From assembly GCF_048569485.1 (NCBI RefSeq), contig NC_134354.1:397451680-397515679 (forward strand): 64,000 nucleotides of DNA. The letters run 5' to 3'. Shown here in pieces: positions 31,401 to 41,233 of this stretch (position 1 is its first letter; the number at the start of each line of letters is the position of its first letter). The notes under the pieces were generated by a model. The model did not search any database, had not been told where the DNA came from, and saw nothing but the letters and a program-made list of their open reading frames with translations. This stretch comes from Anomaloglossus baeobatrachus. Lineage: Eukaryota > Chordata > Amphibia > Anura > Aromobatidae. The translations under genes were made by a program, and so were the position numbers.

Positions 31401-33600
31401 CATGTCCCAGCTGATGGAGACCCTCTGTAAGCAAGTCCAGGTGCGACATCTGGTGGCCAGCCCGTACCATCCACAGACTAATGGCCTGTGCGAGCGGTTC
31501 AATGGCACCTTAAAGCAGATGCTTAAGATGTTGGTCGACTCCCATGGGCGTGACTGGGAGCGGTATCTCCCACACCTGTTATTTGCTTACCGGGAGGTTC
31601 CACAGGCCTCAACAGGATTCTCACCGTTTGAGCTCCTGTACGGGCGACGTGTGCGGGGCCCCCTGGCTCTGGTGAAAGAGGCTTGGGAAGGGGATTTGGC
31701 CACCCCTGGAGTGTCGGTTATCGAGTATGTCATGCGCTTCCGGGACAAAATGCAGGCCTTGACGCAACTGGTACACGACAATATGGCTCAAGCCCAGGCT
31801 GATCAGAAGCGTTGGTACGACCAGAACGCTTGTGAGAGGACCTACCAAGTGGGTCAAGAGGTGTGGGTACTGGTCCCCGTACCACAGGACAAGCTTCAGG
31901 CAGCCTGGGAAGGCCCATACCTCGTGTACCAGCAGCTCAACCCTGTGACGTACCTGGTCACCCTGGACCCTGCCCGTGGAAGGCGGAAGCCCTTCCATGT
32001 GAACATGATGAAGGCACATCATGAGCGGGAGGCATGTGCGCTCCCCGTGTGCAACCTGCCCGAGGAGGGAGAAGCGGAAACCCTCTTGGATATGCTAGCC
32101 CAGGTTAGGGCAGGCGGATCCATTGAGGATGTGGAGGTTGGCCACCAGCTCTTGGAGGACCAACGGTCCCAGCTGTGGGCCACCCTACACCCCTTCCGGG
32201 GGTTGTTTACCAACCAGCCCGGAAGGACTGACTTGGCTGTCCATCACGTGGACACTGGGGATCATCCCCCGATCCGGCGTTCAGCATATCGGGTCTCCCT
32301 GGAGGTGCAGCAACACATGCGCCAGGAGATTGACGAGATGCTGGAGCTGGGGGTGATCCAGGCATCCAACAGCGCTTGGGCCTCGCCTGTAGTCCTCGTC
32401 CCTAAGAAGGACCGAACCACTCGGTTCTGCGTGGACTACAGGGGGCTCAATGCTGTCACGGTCGCCGATGCGTACCCAATGCCACGCATCGATGACCTGC
32501 TCGATCAGTTGGCCGGGGCTCAGTACCTGACCATCATGGACCTGAGCCGGGGATATTGGCAGATCCCCCTGACTCGCAAGGCCAGGGAACGCTCTGCCTT
32601 TATTACCCCATTTGGACTGTACGAGTCCACGGTGATGCCATTCGGGATGAGGAATGCCCCTGCCACTTTCCAGCGGATGGTCAACACCCTGCTCAAGGGA
32701 CTTGAAGGGTACGCGGCCGCGTACCTGGATGACATTGCCGTCTTCAGTCCCACCTGGGAGGACCACCTAGAGCATCTAGCACAGGTGCTCAGGCGGATCC
32801 ACCGGGCAGGTTTGACCATCAAGCCGGGAAAGTGTCAGCTGGCCATGAGCGAGGTCCAGTACCTCGGTCACCGGGTAGGTGGGAGAACCCTGAAGCCCGA
32901 GCCTGAGAAGGTGGAAGCCATCGCATCCTGGCCCACCCCCAGGACCAAGAAGCAGGTGATGTCCTTCTTGGGGACCGCTGGGTACTATAGGAGGTTTGTT
33001 CCATGCTATAGTAGCCTGGCAAAGCCCTTGACGGACCTCACCAAGAAGAAGCTGCCCTCTGCAGTCGATTGGACAATGGACTGCGAGACAGCCTTCCGGG
33101 CCCTAAAGGACGCCCTGTCCAGCCCGCCCGTGCTACAGGCAGCCGACTTCACGCGGCCGTTTGTAGTACAGACCGACGCCAGTGACTTCGGCCTCGGTGC
33201 GGTGCTCAGCCAGGTGGACTCTGCGAGCCAAGAGCACCCAGTCTTGTACCTGAGCAGGAAGCTGTTACCAAGGGAAGTTGCCTATTCCACGATGGAGAAG
33301 GAGTGCCTGGCCATAGTGTGGGCCCTGCAGCGTCTGCAACCCTATCTATACGGGCGCCACTTCATCGTGGAGACGGACCACAATCCCCTCAGCTGGTTGC
33401 ACACCGTCTCTGGGACGAATGGGCGATTGTTGCGATGGAGCCTTGCGCTCCAGCAATACAACTTCACCATTCGCCACAAAAGGGGCCGTGACCACGGTAA
33501 CGCAGACGGGCTGTCCCGACAAGGAGAGGTCGCGGACGGGCGCACGGGGGAACACCGGAGTGTGCTGCCCCCTAGCGCCCTCAAAAGGGGGGAGGTGTGA
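28483..33600 (+). CDS. Gag-Pol polyprotein, integrase before reverse transcriptase
   Basis: One frame of 1,705 codons. The working start may be the second ATG at 28,561 (MAESTRSKAK). Gag: SCAN/Gag-like helical part at about residues 185-330, then a CCHC knuckle (CHQCNLPGHFKAMC, about 395-410). Protease region near 455 (GLRDSASEVTLV), loosely matching the retropepsin box. A Gly/Ser/Ala-rich spacer follows to about residue 760. Integrase: zinc-binding HHCC (HLGIAKTKARL...CETCQ, about 845-880), then the D,D35E core (DLVGPL, LTDRGTQF, NGLCERFNG; about 908, 968, 1,004). Reverse transcriptase: FCVDYRGLN and YLDDIAVFS (about 1,315 and 1,415). RNase H: VVQTDASDFGLGAVLSQ to ETDHNPLSWL (about 1,560-1,635). 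Gag and Pol share one frame, so no frameshift is needed here. Confidence 0.95.
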   Translation: MSECRYCKVCGGIRCQFCVSDQKSARMAESTRSKAKGMADAQARDDEEVVHESSRSSTPENSSAEDIAQPGTAGQDEEQLAQGSSTSQMPALRSAMDSEAPGSAAGRRSPRAIPPSLGGSDSLLQMAMALLQAGDREGYKELMAERERQAAREERQAERNYQLQLAQLRPSSATRDLPDTKLPKVRVEDFPVLEKDGDLDSFLTAFERTCLQHHLNKDQWAKYLTPRLRGKALDILGDLPAEADQGYDTIKRALIQQYNLTPESYRKKFRTLQKGPKDSWADHRRALARAADHWTQGLQLSTGPEILDLFITEQLLWNCPEDLRQFIRDQKPKGSTATAALADDYTNNRAPEARRAATSSTWRGGKMNSATAPPAPRLQGVSPSTPLSRPVAEPRRCHQCNLPGHFKAMCPQRPKAPAPSPSQGPPKVYCVGGGGGRSLDSFQPVTVGQSVTIGLRDSASEVTLVRPEMVSPQDLIPGKTLAVSGIGGIDPALPVADIYVDWGAGRGVREVGVTDRIPANVLLGTDLGQITSQFGPQPRAEPSASIDMTPNNVNVLSMNDVREEGVNSDISACIDTIDTHSAAAVTGEGVRERCDNASTSNQPVSWDLLPSAGISREQGAAGGGPVCGVGATTANVGSPEISQRGSVAAGGEQAGEIGAGPGAEVLPGKISVHGSPTTGVSGSQVGLPEPATWSGTEEEQARPTVAAAVAAVTRSGSAGSQGASRRSDSSSPSDQVAAESGGGQDTGPGVLTEDVTVSSILATSSQEFQAALEADDSLKALKEQAAQPPSDSDPERVVWDQGRLYRATVQQGSPEAWPRDRQLVVPYPFRTELLRIAHEIPMAGHLGIAKTKARLNQHFYWPKMGADVAAYCRSCETCQRVGKAGPRPKAPLVSLPIIDEPFRRVAVDLVGPLAIPSSSGKRFILTVVDYATRYPEAVALSSIRADKVATALLEIFSRVGFPQEMLTDRGTQFMSQLMETLCKQVQVRHLVASPYHPQTNGLCERFNGTLKQMLKMLVDSHGRDWERYLPHLLFAYREVPQASTGFSPFELLYGRRVRGPLALVKEAWEGDLATPGVSVIEYVMRFRDKMQALTQLVHDNMAQAQADQKRWYDQNACERTYQVGQEVWVLVPVPQDKLQAAWEGPYLVYQQLNPVTYLVTLDPARGRRKPFHVNMMKAHHEREACALPVCNLPEEGEAETLLDMLAQVRAGGSIEDVEVGHQLLEDQRSQLWATLHPFRGLFTNQPGRTDLAVHHVDTGDHPPIRRSAYRVSLEVQQHMRQEIDEMLELGVIQASNSAWASPVVLVPKKDRTTRFCVDYRGLNAVTVADAYPMPRIDDLLDQLAGAQYLTIMDLSRGYWQIPLTRKARERSAFITPFGLYESTVMPFGMRNAPATFQRMVNTLLKGLEGYAAAYLDDIAVFSPTWEDHLEHLAQVLRRIHRAGLTIKPGKCQLAMSEVQYLGHRVGGRTLKPEPEKVEAIASWPTPRTKKQVMSFLGTAGYYRRFVPCYSSLAKPLTDLTKKKLPSAVDWTMDCETAFRALKDALSSPPVLQAADFTRPFVVQTDASDFGLGAVLSQVDSASQEHPVLYLSRKLLPREVAYSTMEKECLAIVWALQRLQPYLYGRHFIVETDHNPLSWLHTVSGTNGRLLRWSLALQQYNFTIRHKRGRDHGNADGLSRQGEVADGRTGEHRSVLPPSALKRGEV
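33583..33595 (+). promoter_or_regulatory. Polypurine tract
   Basis: AAAAGGGGGGAGG directly before the 3' LTR. It overlaps the last codons of the polyprotein. Confidence 0.85.
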
Positions 33601-34873
33601 GGTAAATCCGGAGATATGACGATAAATCATGACATTCAAGTCATGTCAGGAAGCCCTCTCCTGGTGTCACTACCCCCTTCCCTTCACACAACTGGTTTAG
33701 CAACAAATCCATGGCCATGTCCTGTGATATGGAAATTAGGTGGCTTTAGGACAATGGATACAGGATGACTCCCTGCCGTCACCCTGTAGTAGGAGCTGCT
33801 AGCTAGTTAGCAAGGCTATGGAAATAGCCAGACAGAACGACTCCAGTAAAAAATGGTTCATATCTCGCAAGCCATATCTCCGATAAATATGGCAACCATA
33901 ACAATGGTGTCTCCGCATGTGGACGATGCTGGCACACCCTTTTTATGGAAGTAGGACATTGGGAAACACACCAAACGTGATATCAGCCATATGGGAACTC
34001 GTAGACAGGTCATGAGTCCCCTCGTTCTGCAGCTAAATTCATAACTGTCACAATGAGAGCATTGGCGTCCGTCTACGACGCTCCCAGGCACAGTTATGGC
34101 CAAAATCCCCTTTTCTGGATAATTCTGATCCATGCAGGGGGAGTGGCAGTGCTTCCCCGTGAGGTCACTAAGGTAGGAGGAGACCTGGATTTGCCCAGGT
34201 TGATAACCCTGCTTCGGCCATTTTCCAAGGTTCTTCTGCTCGGGGGCCTGGTTGGGAAAGACCTGGAGAGGGAGTTCCTGGAAACCTGGTCTACAGCGCC
34301 CCCCTGTGGCCAGACGCACAAGGTAACTGATTGAATTGCATACCTGTTGTAAACCATGCTTTATCTGTAACTGTACTCTGACATATGTATATTCTGTAGA
34401 TTCCCTATTGTATATATTGTAGTTTCTAGTGTGCTTTAGGCGATTAAATTATATCATTAATCTTGGGCTGTTCTGTTATCTCGATCTTGAATCCCACGTC
34501 TGTGTGTTCGGCTAATAGTTACCGTAAATCGGTTGGTGGCAGCGAGTTGTGCCAAGGATTATTGTGGGGAGGCCAGTGAGATCCGGGAAGATATTATATA
34601 TTCCGCCCGCGGAGGTCGGGGGAATATATACCCTACTCTCACTGGGGACCCTTCAATAATCGGCATAAGTAGTATAGCGGCCTCCTTTCTTATTGTCGGG
34701 CAATTCCATAATTGGCCTGACTATAAGAGGGGCGCTAGAGAGCGCGTCACGTGCTCTGTCTGTCGGTCGGGAGGTATAAAGGAGGGTTGACTCCTGCTTG
34801 TTACCCCCCGATCGTGACGTACTGGTAGCCAGCGCGGGGGATTTCGGAGTGACCCCCCCGGTGGTTTGTGACA
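33596..34873 (+). repeat. 3' LTR of Gmr1-like Gypsy element
   Basis: Same length and, by eye, same sequence as 27,080-28,357. The stop codon of the polyprotein lies in its first bases (33,598-33,600). Confidence 0.95.
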
Positions 34874-34960
34874 TCCACGTCCTGTGGTAGATCTTGGCGG
34901 ACGTTGGTTTCCTAGCCTGTCTCATAGTGGCAATGACCTCTTGAGATAACCCTGAAGACG

Positions 34961-37108
34961 CTAGGATCCAGGACTCAATGGCCACACAGTCAGGTTGAGG
35001 GCCGCAGAATTCAGATGGAAAAACGGCCCTTGAGACAGCAAGTCTGGTCGGTCTGGTAGTGGCCACGGTTGACCCACCGTGAGATGCCACAGATCTGGGT
35101 ACCACGACCTCCTTGGCCAGTCTGGAGCGACGAGGATGGCGCGGCGACAGTCGGACCTGATCTTGCGTAACACTCTGGGCAACAGTGCCAGAGGAGGAAA
35201 CACATAAGGGAGCTGAAACTGCAACCAATCCTGAACTAAGGCGTCTGCCGCCAGAGCTCTGTGATCTTGAGACCGTGCCATGAATGTTGGGACCTTGTTG
35301 TTGTGCCGTGACGCCATTAGGTCGACGTCCGGCATCCCCCAGCGGCAACAGATCTCCTGAAACACGTCCGGGTGAAGGGACCATTCCCCTGCGTCCATGC
35401 CCTGGCGACTGAGAAAGTCTGCTTCCCAGTTTTCTACGCCCGGGATGTGAACTGCGGATATGGTGGAGGCCGTGGCTTCCACCCACATAAGAATCCGCCG
35501 GACTTCCTGGAAGGCTTGCCGACTGCGTGTTCCCCCTTGGTGGTTGATGTATGCCACCGCTGTGGAGTTGTCCGACTGAATTCGGATTTGCTGGCCTTCC
35601 AGCCACGGCTGGAACGCCTTTAGGGCAAGATACACTGCCCTTATCTCCAGAACATTGATCTGAAGGGAGGACTCTGTCGGAGTCCAGGTTCCCTGAGCCC
35701 TGTGGTGGAGAAAAACCGCTCCCCACCCTGACAGGCTCGCGTCCGTCGTGACCACAGCCCATGATGGGGGAAGAAAGGATTTCCCCCCCGACAGAGAAGT
35801 GGGGAGAAGCCACCACTGCAGGGAAGCCTTGGCTGCCCGTGAAAGGGAGACTTTCCTGTCGAGGGACGTCGACTTCCTGTCCCATTTTCGGAGAATGTCC
35901 CATTGAAGAGGACGCAGATGAAACTGCGCAAAAGGAACTGCCTCCATTGCTGCTACCATCTTCCCTAGGAAGTGCATGAGGCGCCTCAGAGGGTGTGACT
36001 GGCCTTGAAGGAGAGATCGCACCCCTGTCTGTAGTGAACGCTGTTTGTCCAGCGGAAGCTTCACTATCGCTGGCAGAGTATGAAACTCCATGCCAAGATA
36101 TGTCAGAGATTGGGCCGGTGTCAGATTTGACTTTGGAAAATTGATGATCCACCCGAAACTCTGGAGAGTCTCCAGAGCAATGTTCAGGCTGTGTTGGCAT
36201 GCCACTTGAGTGGGTGCCTTGACAAGCAGATCGTCTAAGTAAGGGATCACCGAGTGTCCCTGAGAGTGTAGGACTGCTACCACTGCTGCCATGACCTTGG
36301 TGAAGACCCGTGGGGCTGTCGCCAGGCCGAAAGGTAGTGCCACGAACTGAAGATGTTCGTCTCCTATGGCGAAACGCAGGAAGCGCTGATGCTCTGGTGC
36401 AATTGGTACGTGGAGATAAGCATCTTTGATGTCGATTGATGCTAGGAAATCTCCTTGGGACATTGAGGCGATGACGGAGCGGAGCGATTCCATCCGGAAC
36501 CGCCTGGTTTTTACGTGTTTGTTGAGCAGTTTTAGGTCCAGAACAGGACGGAAGGATCCGTCCTTTTTCGGTACCACGAACAAGTTGGAGTAAAAACCGT
36601 GACCCTGTTGCTGAAGAGGCACAGGGATCACCACCCCTTCCGCCTTCAGAGTGCACACCGCCTGAAGAAGAGCATCGGCTCTCTCGGGGGGCGGGGATGT
36701 TCTGAAAAAACGAGTCGGAGGACGAGAGCTGAGCTCTATCCTGTAACCGTGGGATAGAATGTCTCTCACCCATCGGTCTTTTACCTGTGGCAGCCAGGCG
36801 TCGCAAAAGCGGGAAAGCCTGCCACCGACCGAGGATGCGGTGTGAGGAGGCCGAAAGTCATGAGGAGGCCGCCTTGGGAGCGGTTCCTCCGGCGGTCTTT
36901 TTAGGACGTGACTTAGACCGCCATGCATCGGAGTTCCTCTGATCCTTTTGAGGCCTTTTGGATGAGGAGAACTGAGACCTTCCCGCGGGCCGAAAGGACC
37001 GAAACCTCGATTGTACCTTCCGTGGTTGAGGTCTGTTTGGTTTGGACTGGGGTAAGGAAGAGTCCTTTCCCTTGGATTGTTTAATGATTTCATCCAATCG
37101 TTCACCAA
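34961..37108 (-). CDS. DIRS reverse transcriptase, RNase H and methylase-like region
   Basis: Open for 715 residues. RT motifs: NLFVVPKKDGSFRPVLDLK, DIKDAYLHVPIAPEHQRFLR, and the catalytic box VIPYLDDLLVKA. RNase H follows (VVTTDASLSGWGAVF, IRIQSDNSTAVAYINHQGG). The C-terminal DVDLMASRHNNKVP to VAPDWPRRSWYP part is the DAM-methylase-like domain that DIRS elements carry. The protein would copy the element's RNA inside the nucleoprotein particle. Neighbouring DIRS frames overlap, as is usual in the family. Confidence 0.9.
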   Translation of the reverse strand: MVNDWMKSLNNPRERTLPYPSPNQTDLNHGRYNRGFGPFGPREGLSSPHPKGLKRIRGTPMHGGLSHVLKRPPEEPLPRRPPHDFRPPHTASSVGGRLSRFCDAWLPQVKDRWVRDILSHGYRIELSSRPPTRFFRTSPPPERADALLQAVCTLKAEGVVIPVPLQQQGHGFYSNLFVVPKKDGSFRPVLDLKLLNKHVKTRRFRMESLRSVIASMSQGDFLASIDIKDAYLHVPIAPEHQRFLRFAIGDEHLQFVALPFGLATAPRVFTKVMAAVVAVLHSQGHSVIPYLDDLLVKAPTQVACQHSLNIALETLQSFGWIINFPKSNLTPAQSLTYLGMEFHTLPAIVKLPLDKQRSLQTGVRSLLQGQSHPLRRLMHFLGKMVAAMEAVPFAQFHLRPLQWDILRKWDRKSTSLDRKVSLSRAAKASLQWWLLPTSLSGGKSFLPPSWAVVTTDASLSGWGAVFLHHRAQGTWTPTESSLQINVLEIRAVYLALKAFQPWLEGQQIRIQSDNSTAVAYINHQGGTRSRQAFQEVRRILMWVEATASTISAVHIPGVENWEADFLSRQGMDAGEWSLHPDVFQEICCRWGMPDVDLMASRHNNKVPTFMARSQDHRALAADALVQDWLQFQLPYVFPPLALLPRVLRKIRSDCRRAILVAPDWPRRSWYPDLWHLTVGQPWPLPDRPDLLSQGPFFHLNSAALNLTVWPLSPGS

Positions 37109-38407
37109 ACAGGCGGTCGCCAGAAAATGGCAAACCGGTTAAGAACTTTTTGGAAGCGGAGTCTGCCTTCCATTCACGTAACCACATGGCCCTGCGGACT
37201 GCCACCGAATTGGCGGATGCTACCGCTGAACGGCTCGTAGAGTCCAGGACCGCATTAATGGCGTAGGACGCAAACACCGACGCCTGAGAGGTTAAGGACA
37301 CCACTTGCGGAGCAGATGTACGTGTGACTGCATTAATCTGCGCATGACAAGCTGAGATAGCTTGGAGTGCCCATACGGCTGCGAATGCTGGAGCAAAAGA
37401 CGCGCCGATAGCTTCATAGATGGATTTCAACCAGAGCTCCATCTGTCTGTCAGTGGCATCTTTGAGTGAAGCCCCATCTTCCACTGCAACTATGGATCTA
37501 GCCGCCAGTCTGGAGACAGGAGGATCCACCTTAGGACACTGAGCCCAGCCCTTGACAACGTCAGGGGGGAAGGGATAACGTGTATCCTTAAGGCGCTTGG
37601 AAAAACGCTTATCTGGACAAGCTCGGTGTTTCTGGACTGCCTCTCTGAAGTCAGAGTGATCCAGAAACATACTCAATGGACGCTTGGGAGACCGGAAACG
37701 GAATTTCTCCTGCTGAGAAGCTGACTCCTCAATTGTAGGAGCTGGTGGAGAAATATCCAACACCTGATTGATGGTTGCTATAAGGTCATTCACTATGGCG
37801 TCACCATCAGGTGTATCCAGGTTAAGCGCGGTCTCAGGATCAGAATCCTGATCTGCTACCTCCTCTTCATCATCCAGAGAGTCTTCCTGCTGAGACCCTG
37901 AACAGTGTGATGAAGTCGAGGGAATTTCCCAGCGACCCCGCTTAGACGGCCTGGGACTGCGGTCCATGTCAGAGACCTCACCCTGGGACCCATGGGTCAC
38001 CCCAGGAGCACTCTGCAGCTCCAATTGAGGGGGGCCTGGGGTCAATGATTGAACAGTGCCCGGGGCCTGAGTCACCGGTCTGGACTGTAAGGCTTCTAGT
38101 ATCCTAGCAGACCATTTATCCATAGTCTCAGTTTGTCAGCAAACACTGCAAACTCCGTCCCTGTCACCTGGACAGTGGTAGCAGGTGGTTCCACCTGGGC
38201 CACCAGTAGCAGAGGCTCCGGCTGAGTAAGTGCCACAGGGGCCGAGCATTGCACACAATGAGGGTCCGTGGAACCTGCCGGTAGTATAGCCGCACATGAG
38301 GTACAGGTTGCAAAGTAAGCCTGTGCTTTGGCACCCTTGCTATTTGCAGACGACATGCTGTTGTCTCCTCTGAGTACAATCCAGGAGGGTATATAGCCAA
38401 AAATCAA
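36858..38407 (-). CDS. DIRS Gag-like region
   Basis: Two adjoining stretches. The first (from 38,407) has a cysteine cluster, CTSCAAIL...CVQC (two CxxC pairs). The longer one (to 36,858) is rich in Ser/Pro/Glu, then holds a helical segment around QMELWLKSIYEAIGASF, and ends in a Lys/Arg-rich tail. The order matches DIRS ORF1, which overlaps the RT frame. Function as nucleic-acid-binding structural protein is inferred from family and position. Confidence 0.7.
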
Positions 38408-38470
38408 CAGTGCGACAGTACAGTGTAAATGTATAGCATATAAGCATATATATATATATATATGTACACT
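38404..38470. repeat. TA dinucleotide run in DIRS leader
   Basis: Short (TA)n tract ending ATATATATATATATGTACA, within the leader of the DIRS element. Confidence 0.8.
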
Positions 38471-38854
38471 TCTGCACTCCGTGGGGCCAGCACCTCAGGT
38501 GCTGCTTACCGACCGCTCAAAGCGGTTGTGTGATCACCAGAATCCCTGCATGGGCCTCCCAGAGCCTGTTGTCTCTCCTCTCCAGCGTTAGAAGTGCTGA
38601 CAGGAATGGCTGCCGGCGTTCTGTGGAGAGGAGGGGGCCGTGGGCGTGCCCTAGAAAGTGCGGGAATCTGGAGCCCCAGTGTGCTGTATGAGGGGGGAGG
38701 AGGATACAAAGTATGCTCCAACCCTCAGCACTAACGTCCTGTGCAGCGTCCCGCCCTTCCCCTGACTGGCAGGCCTGGGGGCGGGAATATGCGATACTAG
38801 GCCGCAAAAGCCGGGGACTAAAGTAATAAGCGCGGCCGGCATATAAGCGCGGTC

Positions 38855-39072
38855 GGCGCGGTAGTCCCCGGCGCACAAACACACCCAGCGGTGCTGAAGT
38901 GTATATGGCCACCAGCGCTCCATGCGCGGTTCCCACGGGGACACAGAGTACCTCACAGCGCGGCCGGCGCGGAAGTCCCCGGCGCACTAACACACCCAGC
39001 AGTGCTGCAGTGTGTGTGGCATCAGCGCTCTATGCGCGGTCCCCACGGGGACACAGAGTACCTCACAGTAGC
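38855..39072. repeat. Two tandem units of about 108 bp in the DIRS leader
   Basis: Two diverged copies of a unit that includes GTCCCCGGCGCAC, AACACACCCAGC, CAGCGCTC and CACGGGGACACAGAGTACCT. Tandem repeats near the 5' end may reflect promoter or packaging elements; that is inference. Confidence 0.7.
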
Positions 39073-39408
39073 AGGGCCTTGTCCCTGTCGATACTCGGCT
39101 CCTGTCAGCAGATTCCCCAGGGGCTGCGGAGGGAGCACGGTCTCATGTGCCTGGAGACCGATTAGGATCCCACTTCACCCAGAGCCCATTAAGGGATGGG
39201 GAAGGAAAACAGCATGTGGGCTCCAGCCTCTGTACCCGCAATGGGTACCTCAACCTTAACAACACCGCCGACAAGAGTGGGGTGAGAAGGGAGCATGCTG
39301 GGGGCCCTGTTATGGGCCCTCTTTTCTTCCATCCGACATAGTCAGCAGCTGCTGCTGACTAAGATGTGGAGCTATGCGTGGATGTCAGCCTCCTTTGCAC
39401 AAAGCATA

Positions 39409-39552
39409 AAAACTGAGGAGCCCGTGATGCACGGGGGGTGTATAGGCAGAAGGGGAGGGGCTTTACACTTTTAAGTGTAATACTTTGTGTGGCCTCCGGA
39501 GGCAGAAGCTATACACCCAATTGTCTAGGTCTCCCAATGGAGCGACAAAGAA
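39409..39552 (-). repeat. DIRS inverted terminal repeat (right)
   Basis: Partner of 25,653-25,830. Ends GGTCTCCCAATGGAGCGACA followed by AAGAA, whose complement forms the second half of the internal complementary region. Confidence 0.9.
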
Positions 39553-39597
39553 ATAAACGTTCCAAGGAACCCTCCCTCCCGATAATTGTGCAATGTA

Positions 39598-41233
39598 CAG
39601 TGCCTTGCGAAAGTATTCGGTCCCCTTAAATTTTTAAACCTTTTCCCACATTTCAGGCTTTAAACATAAAGATAAAAATTTTAATATTATGGTGAAGAAT
39701 CAACATCAAGTGGGACACAATTGTGAAGTTAAAGGAAATTTATTGCTTATTTTAAACTTTTGTAAAAAAGAGTAAACTAAAAATTGAGGCGTGCAAGATT
39801 ATTCGTCCCCTTTACTTTCAGTGCAGCAAACTCACTCCAGAAATTCATTGAGGATCTCTGAATGATCCAATGTTCTCCTAAATTACTGATGAGGATAAAT
39901 ATAAGCCACCTGTGTGTAATAAAGTCTCCGTATAAATCCACCTGCTCTGTGATAGTCTCAGGATTCTGTTTAAGGCACATAGAGCATCATGAAGACCAAA
40001 GAGCATCATGAAGACCAAAGAACACAACAGGCAGGTCCGTGATACTGTTGTGGAGACGTTTAAAGCCGGATTTGGTTACAAAAAGATTTCCACAACTTTA
40101 AACATCCCAAGAAGCACTGTGCAAGCGATCATATTGAAATGGAAGGAGTATCCTACTACTGCAAATCTACCAAAACCCGGCTGTCCATCCAAACAAGGAG
40201 AAGACTGATCAGAGATGCAGCCGAGAGGCCCATGGTCAATCTTGATGAACTGCAGAGATCTACAGCTGAGGTGCGAGAATCTGTCCATAGGACAACAATC
40301 AGTCGTACACGGCACAAATCTGGCCTTTATGGAAGAGTGGCAAGGAGAAAGCCATTTCTCAAAGATATCCATAAAAAGTGTCGTTTAAAGTTTGCCACAA
40401 GCCACCTGAGAGCCACACCAAACATGTGGAAGAAGGTGCTCTGGTCAAATGAATCCAAAATCAAACTTTTTGGGCACAATGCCAATAGGTTGATATATTT
40501 GGCGTAAAAGCAACACAGCTCATCACCCTGAACACACTGTCCCCACTGTCAAACATGGTGATGGCAGCATCTTGGTTTCGGCCTGCTTTTCTTCAGCAGG
40601 GACAGGGAAGATGGTTAAAATTGATGGCAAGATGGATGGAGCCAAATACAGGACCATTCTTGAAGAAAACCTGTTTGAGTTTGCAAAAGACCTGAGACTG
40701 GGATGGAGATTTGTCTTTCAACAAGACAATGATCCAAAACATGAAGCAAAATCTACAATGGAATGGTTCACAAAGAAACGGATCCAGGTGTTAGAATGGC
40801 CAAGTCAAAGTCCAGACCTGAATCCAATCGAGAATCTGTGGAAAGAGCTGAAAACTGCTGTTCACAAACGCTCTCCATCCAACCTCACTCAGCTCGAGCT
40901 GTTTGTAAAGGAAGAATGGGCAAGAATTTCACTCTCTTGATGTGCAAAACGGATAGACACATACCCCAAGCGACTTGCAGCTGTAATCACAGGAAAAGGC
41001 GGCGCTACAAACTATTAACTTAAAGGGGCCGAATAATATTGCACGCCAAAATTTTCGTTTATTATTTTTTATAAAAGTTTAAAATAAACAATAAATTTCG
41101 TTCAACTTCACAATTGTGTCCCACTTGTTGATTCTTCATCAGAAAATTTTAATTTTTTTATCTTTGTTTGAAGCCTGAAATGTGGGAAAAGGTTGGAAAA
41201 TTCAAAGGGGCCAAATACTTTCGCAAGGCACTG
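39598..41233 (+). mobile_element. Tc1 transposon, complete ends, broken gene
   Basis: 1,636 bp between TA dinucleotides. Termini CAGTGCCTTGCGAAAGTATT and its inverse AATACTTTCGCAAGGCACTG. Subterminal inverted segments (ATCAAGTGGGACACAATTGTG on the left; ACAATTGTGTCCCACTTGTT on the right) make long inverted repeats of about 150 bp. The family is widespread in fish and frogs. Confidence 0.92.
40008..40940 (+). pseudogene. Tc1 transposase, frameshifted
   Basis: The HTH part is in one frame (40,008-40,208, NRQVRDTVVETFKAGFGYKK). The middle is in another (40,139-40,507, with TKTRLSIQTRRRLIRDAAE). The C-terminal third is back in the first (40,572-40,940, QQDNDPKHEAKSTMEWF and SPDLNPIENLWKELK). So at least two frameshifts, plus a stop near 40,507. 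The first catalytic Asp box reads WSNESKIKLF, with Asn in place of Asp. Not functional. Confidence 0.9.

Larger units (their letters stand above)
27080..34873 (+). mobile_element. Ty3/Gypsy element of Gmr1-like order, looks whole
   Basis: 7,794 bp on the plus strand with two 1,278-bp LTRs (27,080-28,357 and 33,596-34,873) that look identical by eye, a primer-binding site, one long polyprotein frame and a purine tract. The 5-bp direct repeat TCCAC flanks it (27,075-27,079 and 34,874-34,878), showing insertion into the DIRS element. No breaks seen. Likely very young. Domain order is Gag, protease region, integrase, reverse transcriptase, RNase H. Integrase lies before RT, the order reported for Gmr1-like elements and otherwise typical of Ty1/Copia. 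Confidence 0.95.
25653..39552 (-). mobile_element. DIRS-type tyrosine-recombinase retrotransposon, split by a Gypsy element
   Basis: Fossil element on the minus strand, about 6.1 kb of its own sequence once the Gypsy insert (27,080-34,873 plus one 5-bp repeat) is set aside. Order in its own sense: inverted terminal repeat, Gag-like region, reverse transcriptase/RNase H/methylase-like region, tyrosine recombinase, internal complementary region, inverted terminal repeat. All standard DIRS parts are present and long frames remain. It is no longer whole because of the Gypsy insertion. The repeats and internal complementary region match closely, so it seems fairly young. No target duplication, as expected for recombinase-mediated insertion. 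Confidence 0.92.

Noticed and set aside
34653-36806. 717-codon minus-strand ORF overlapping the DIRS RT frame
   Set aside because: Most of it is an alternate frame of the RT/RNase H region and runs through the Gypsy LTR. The RT motifs are in the 34,961-37,108 frame.
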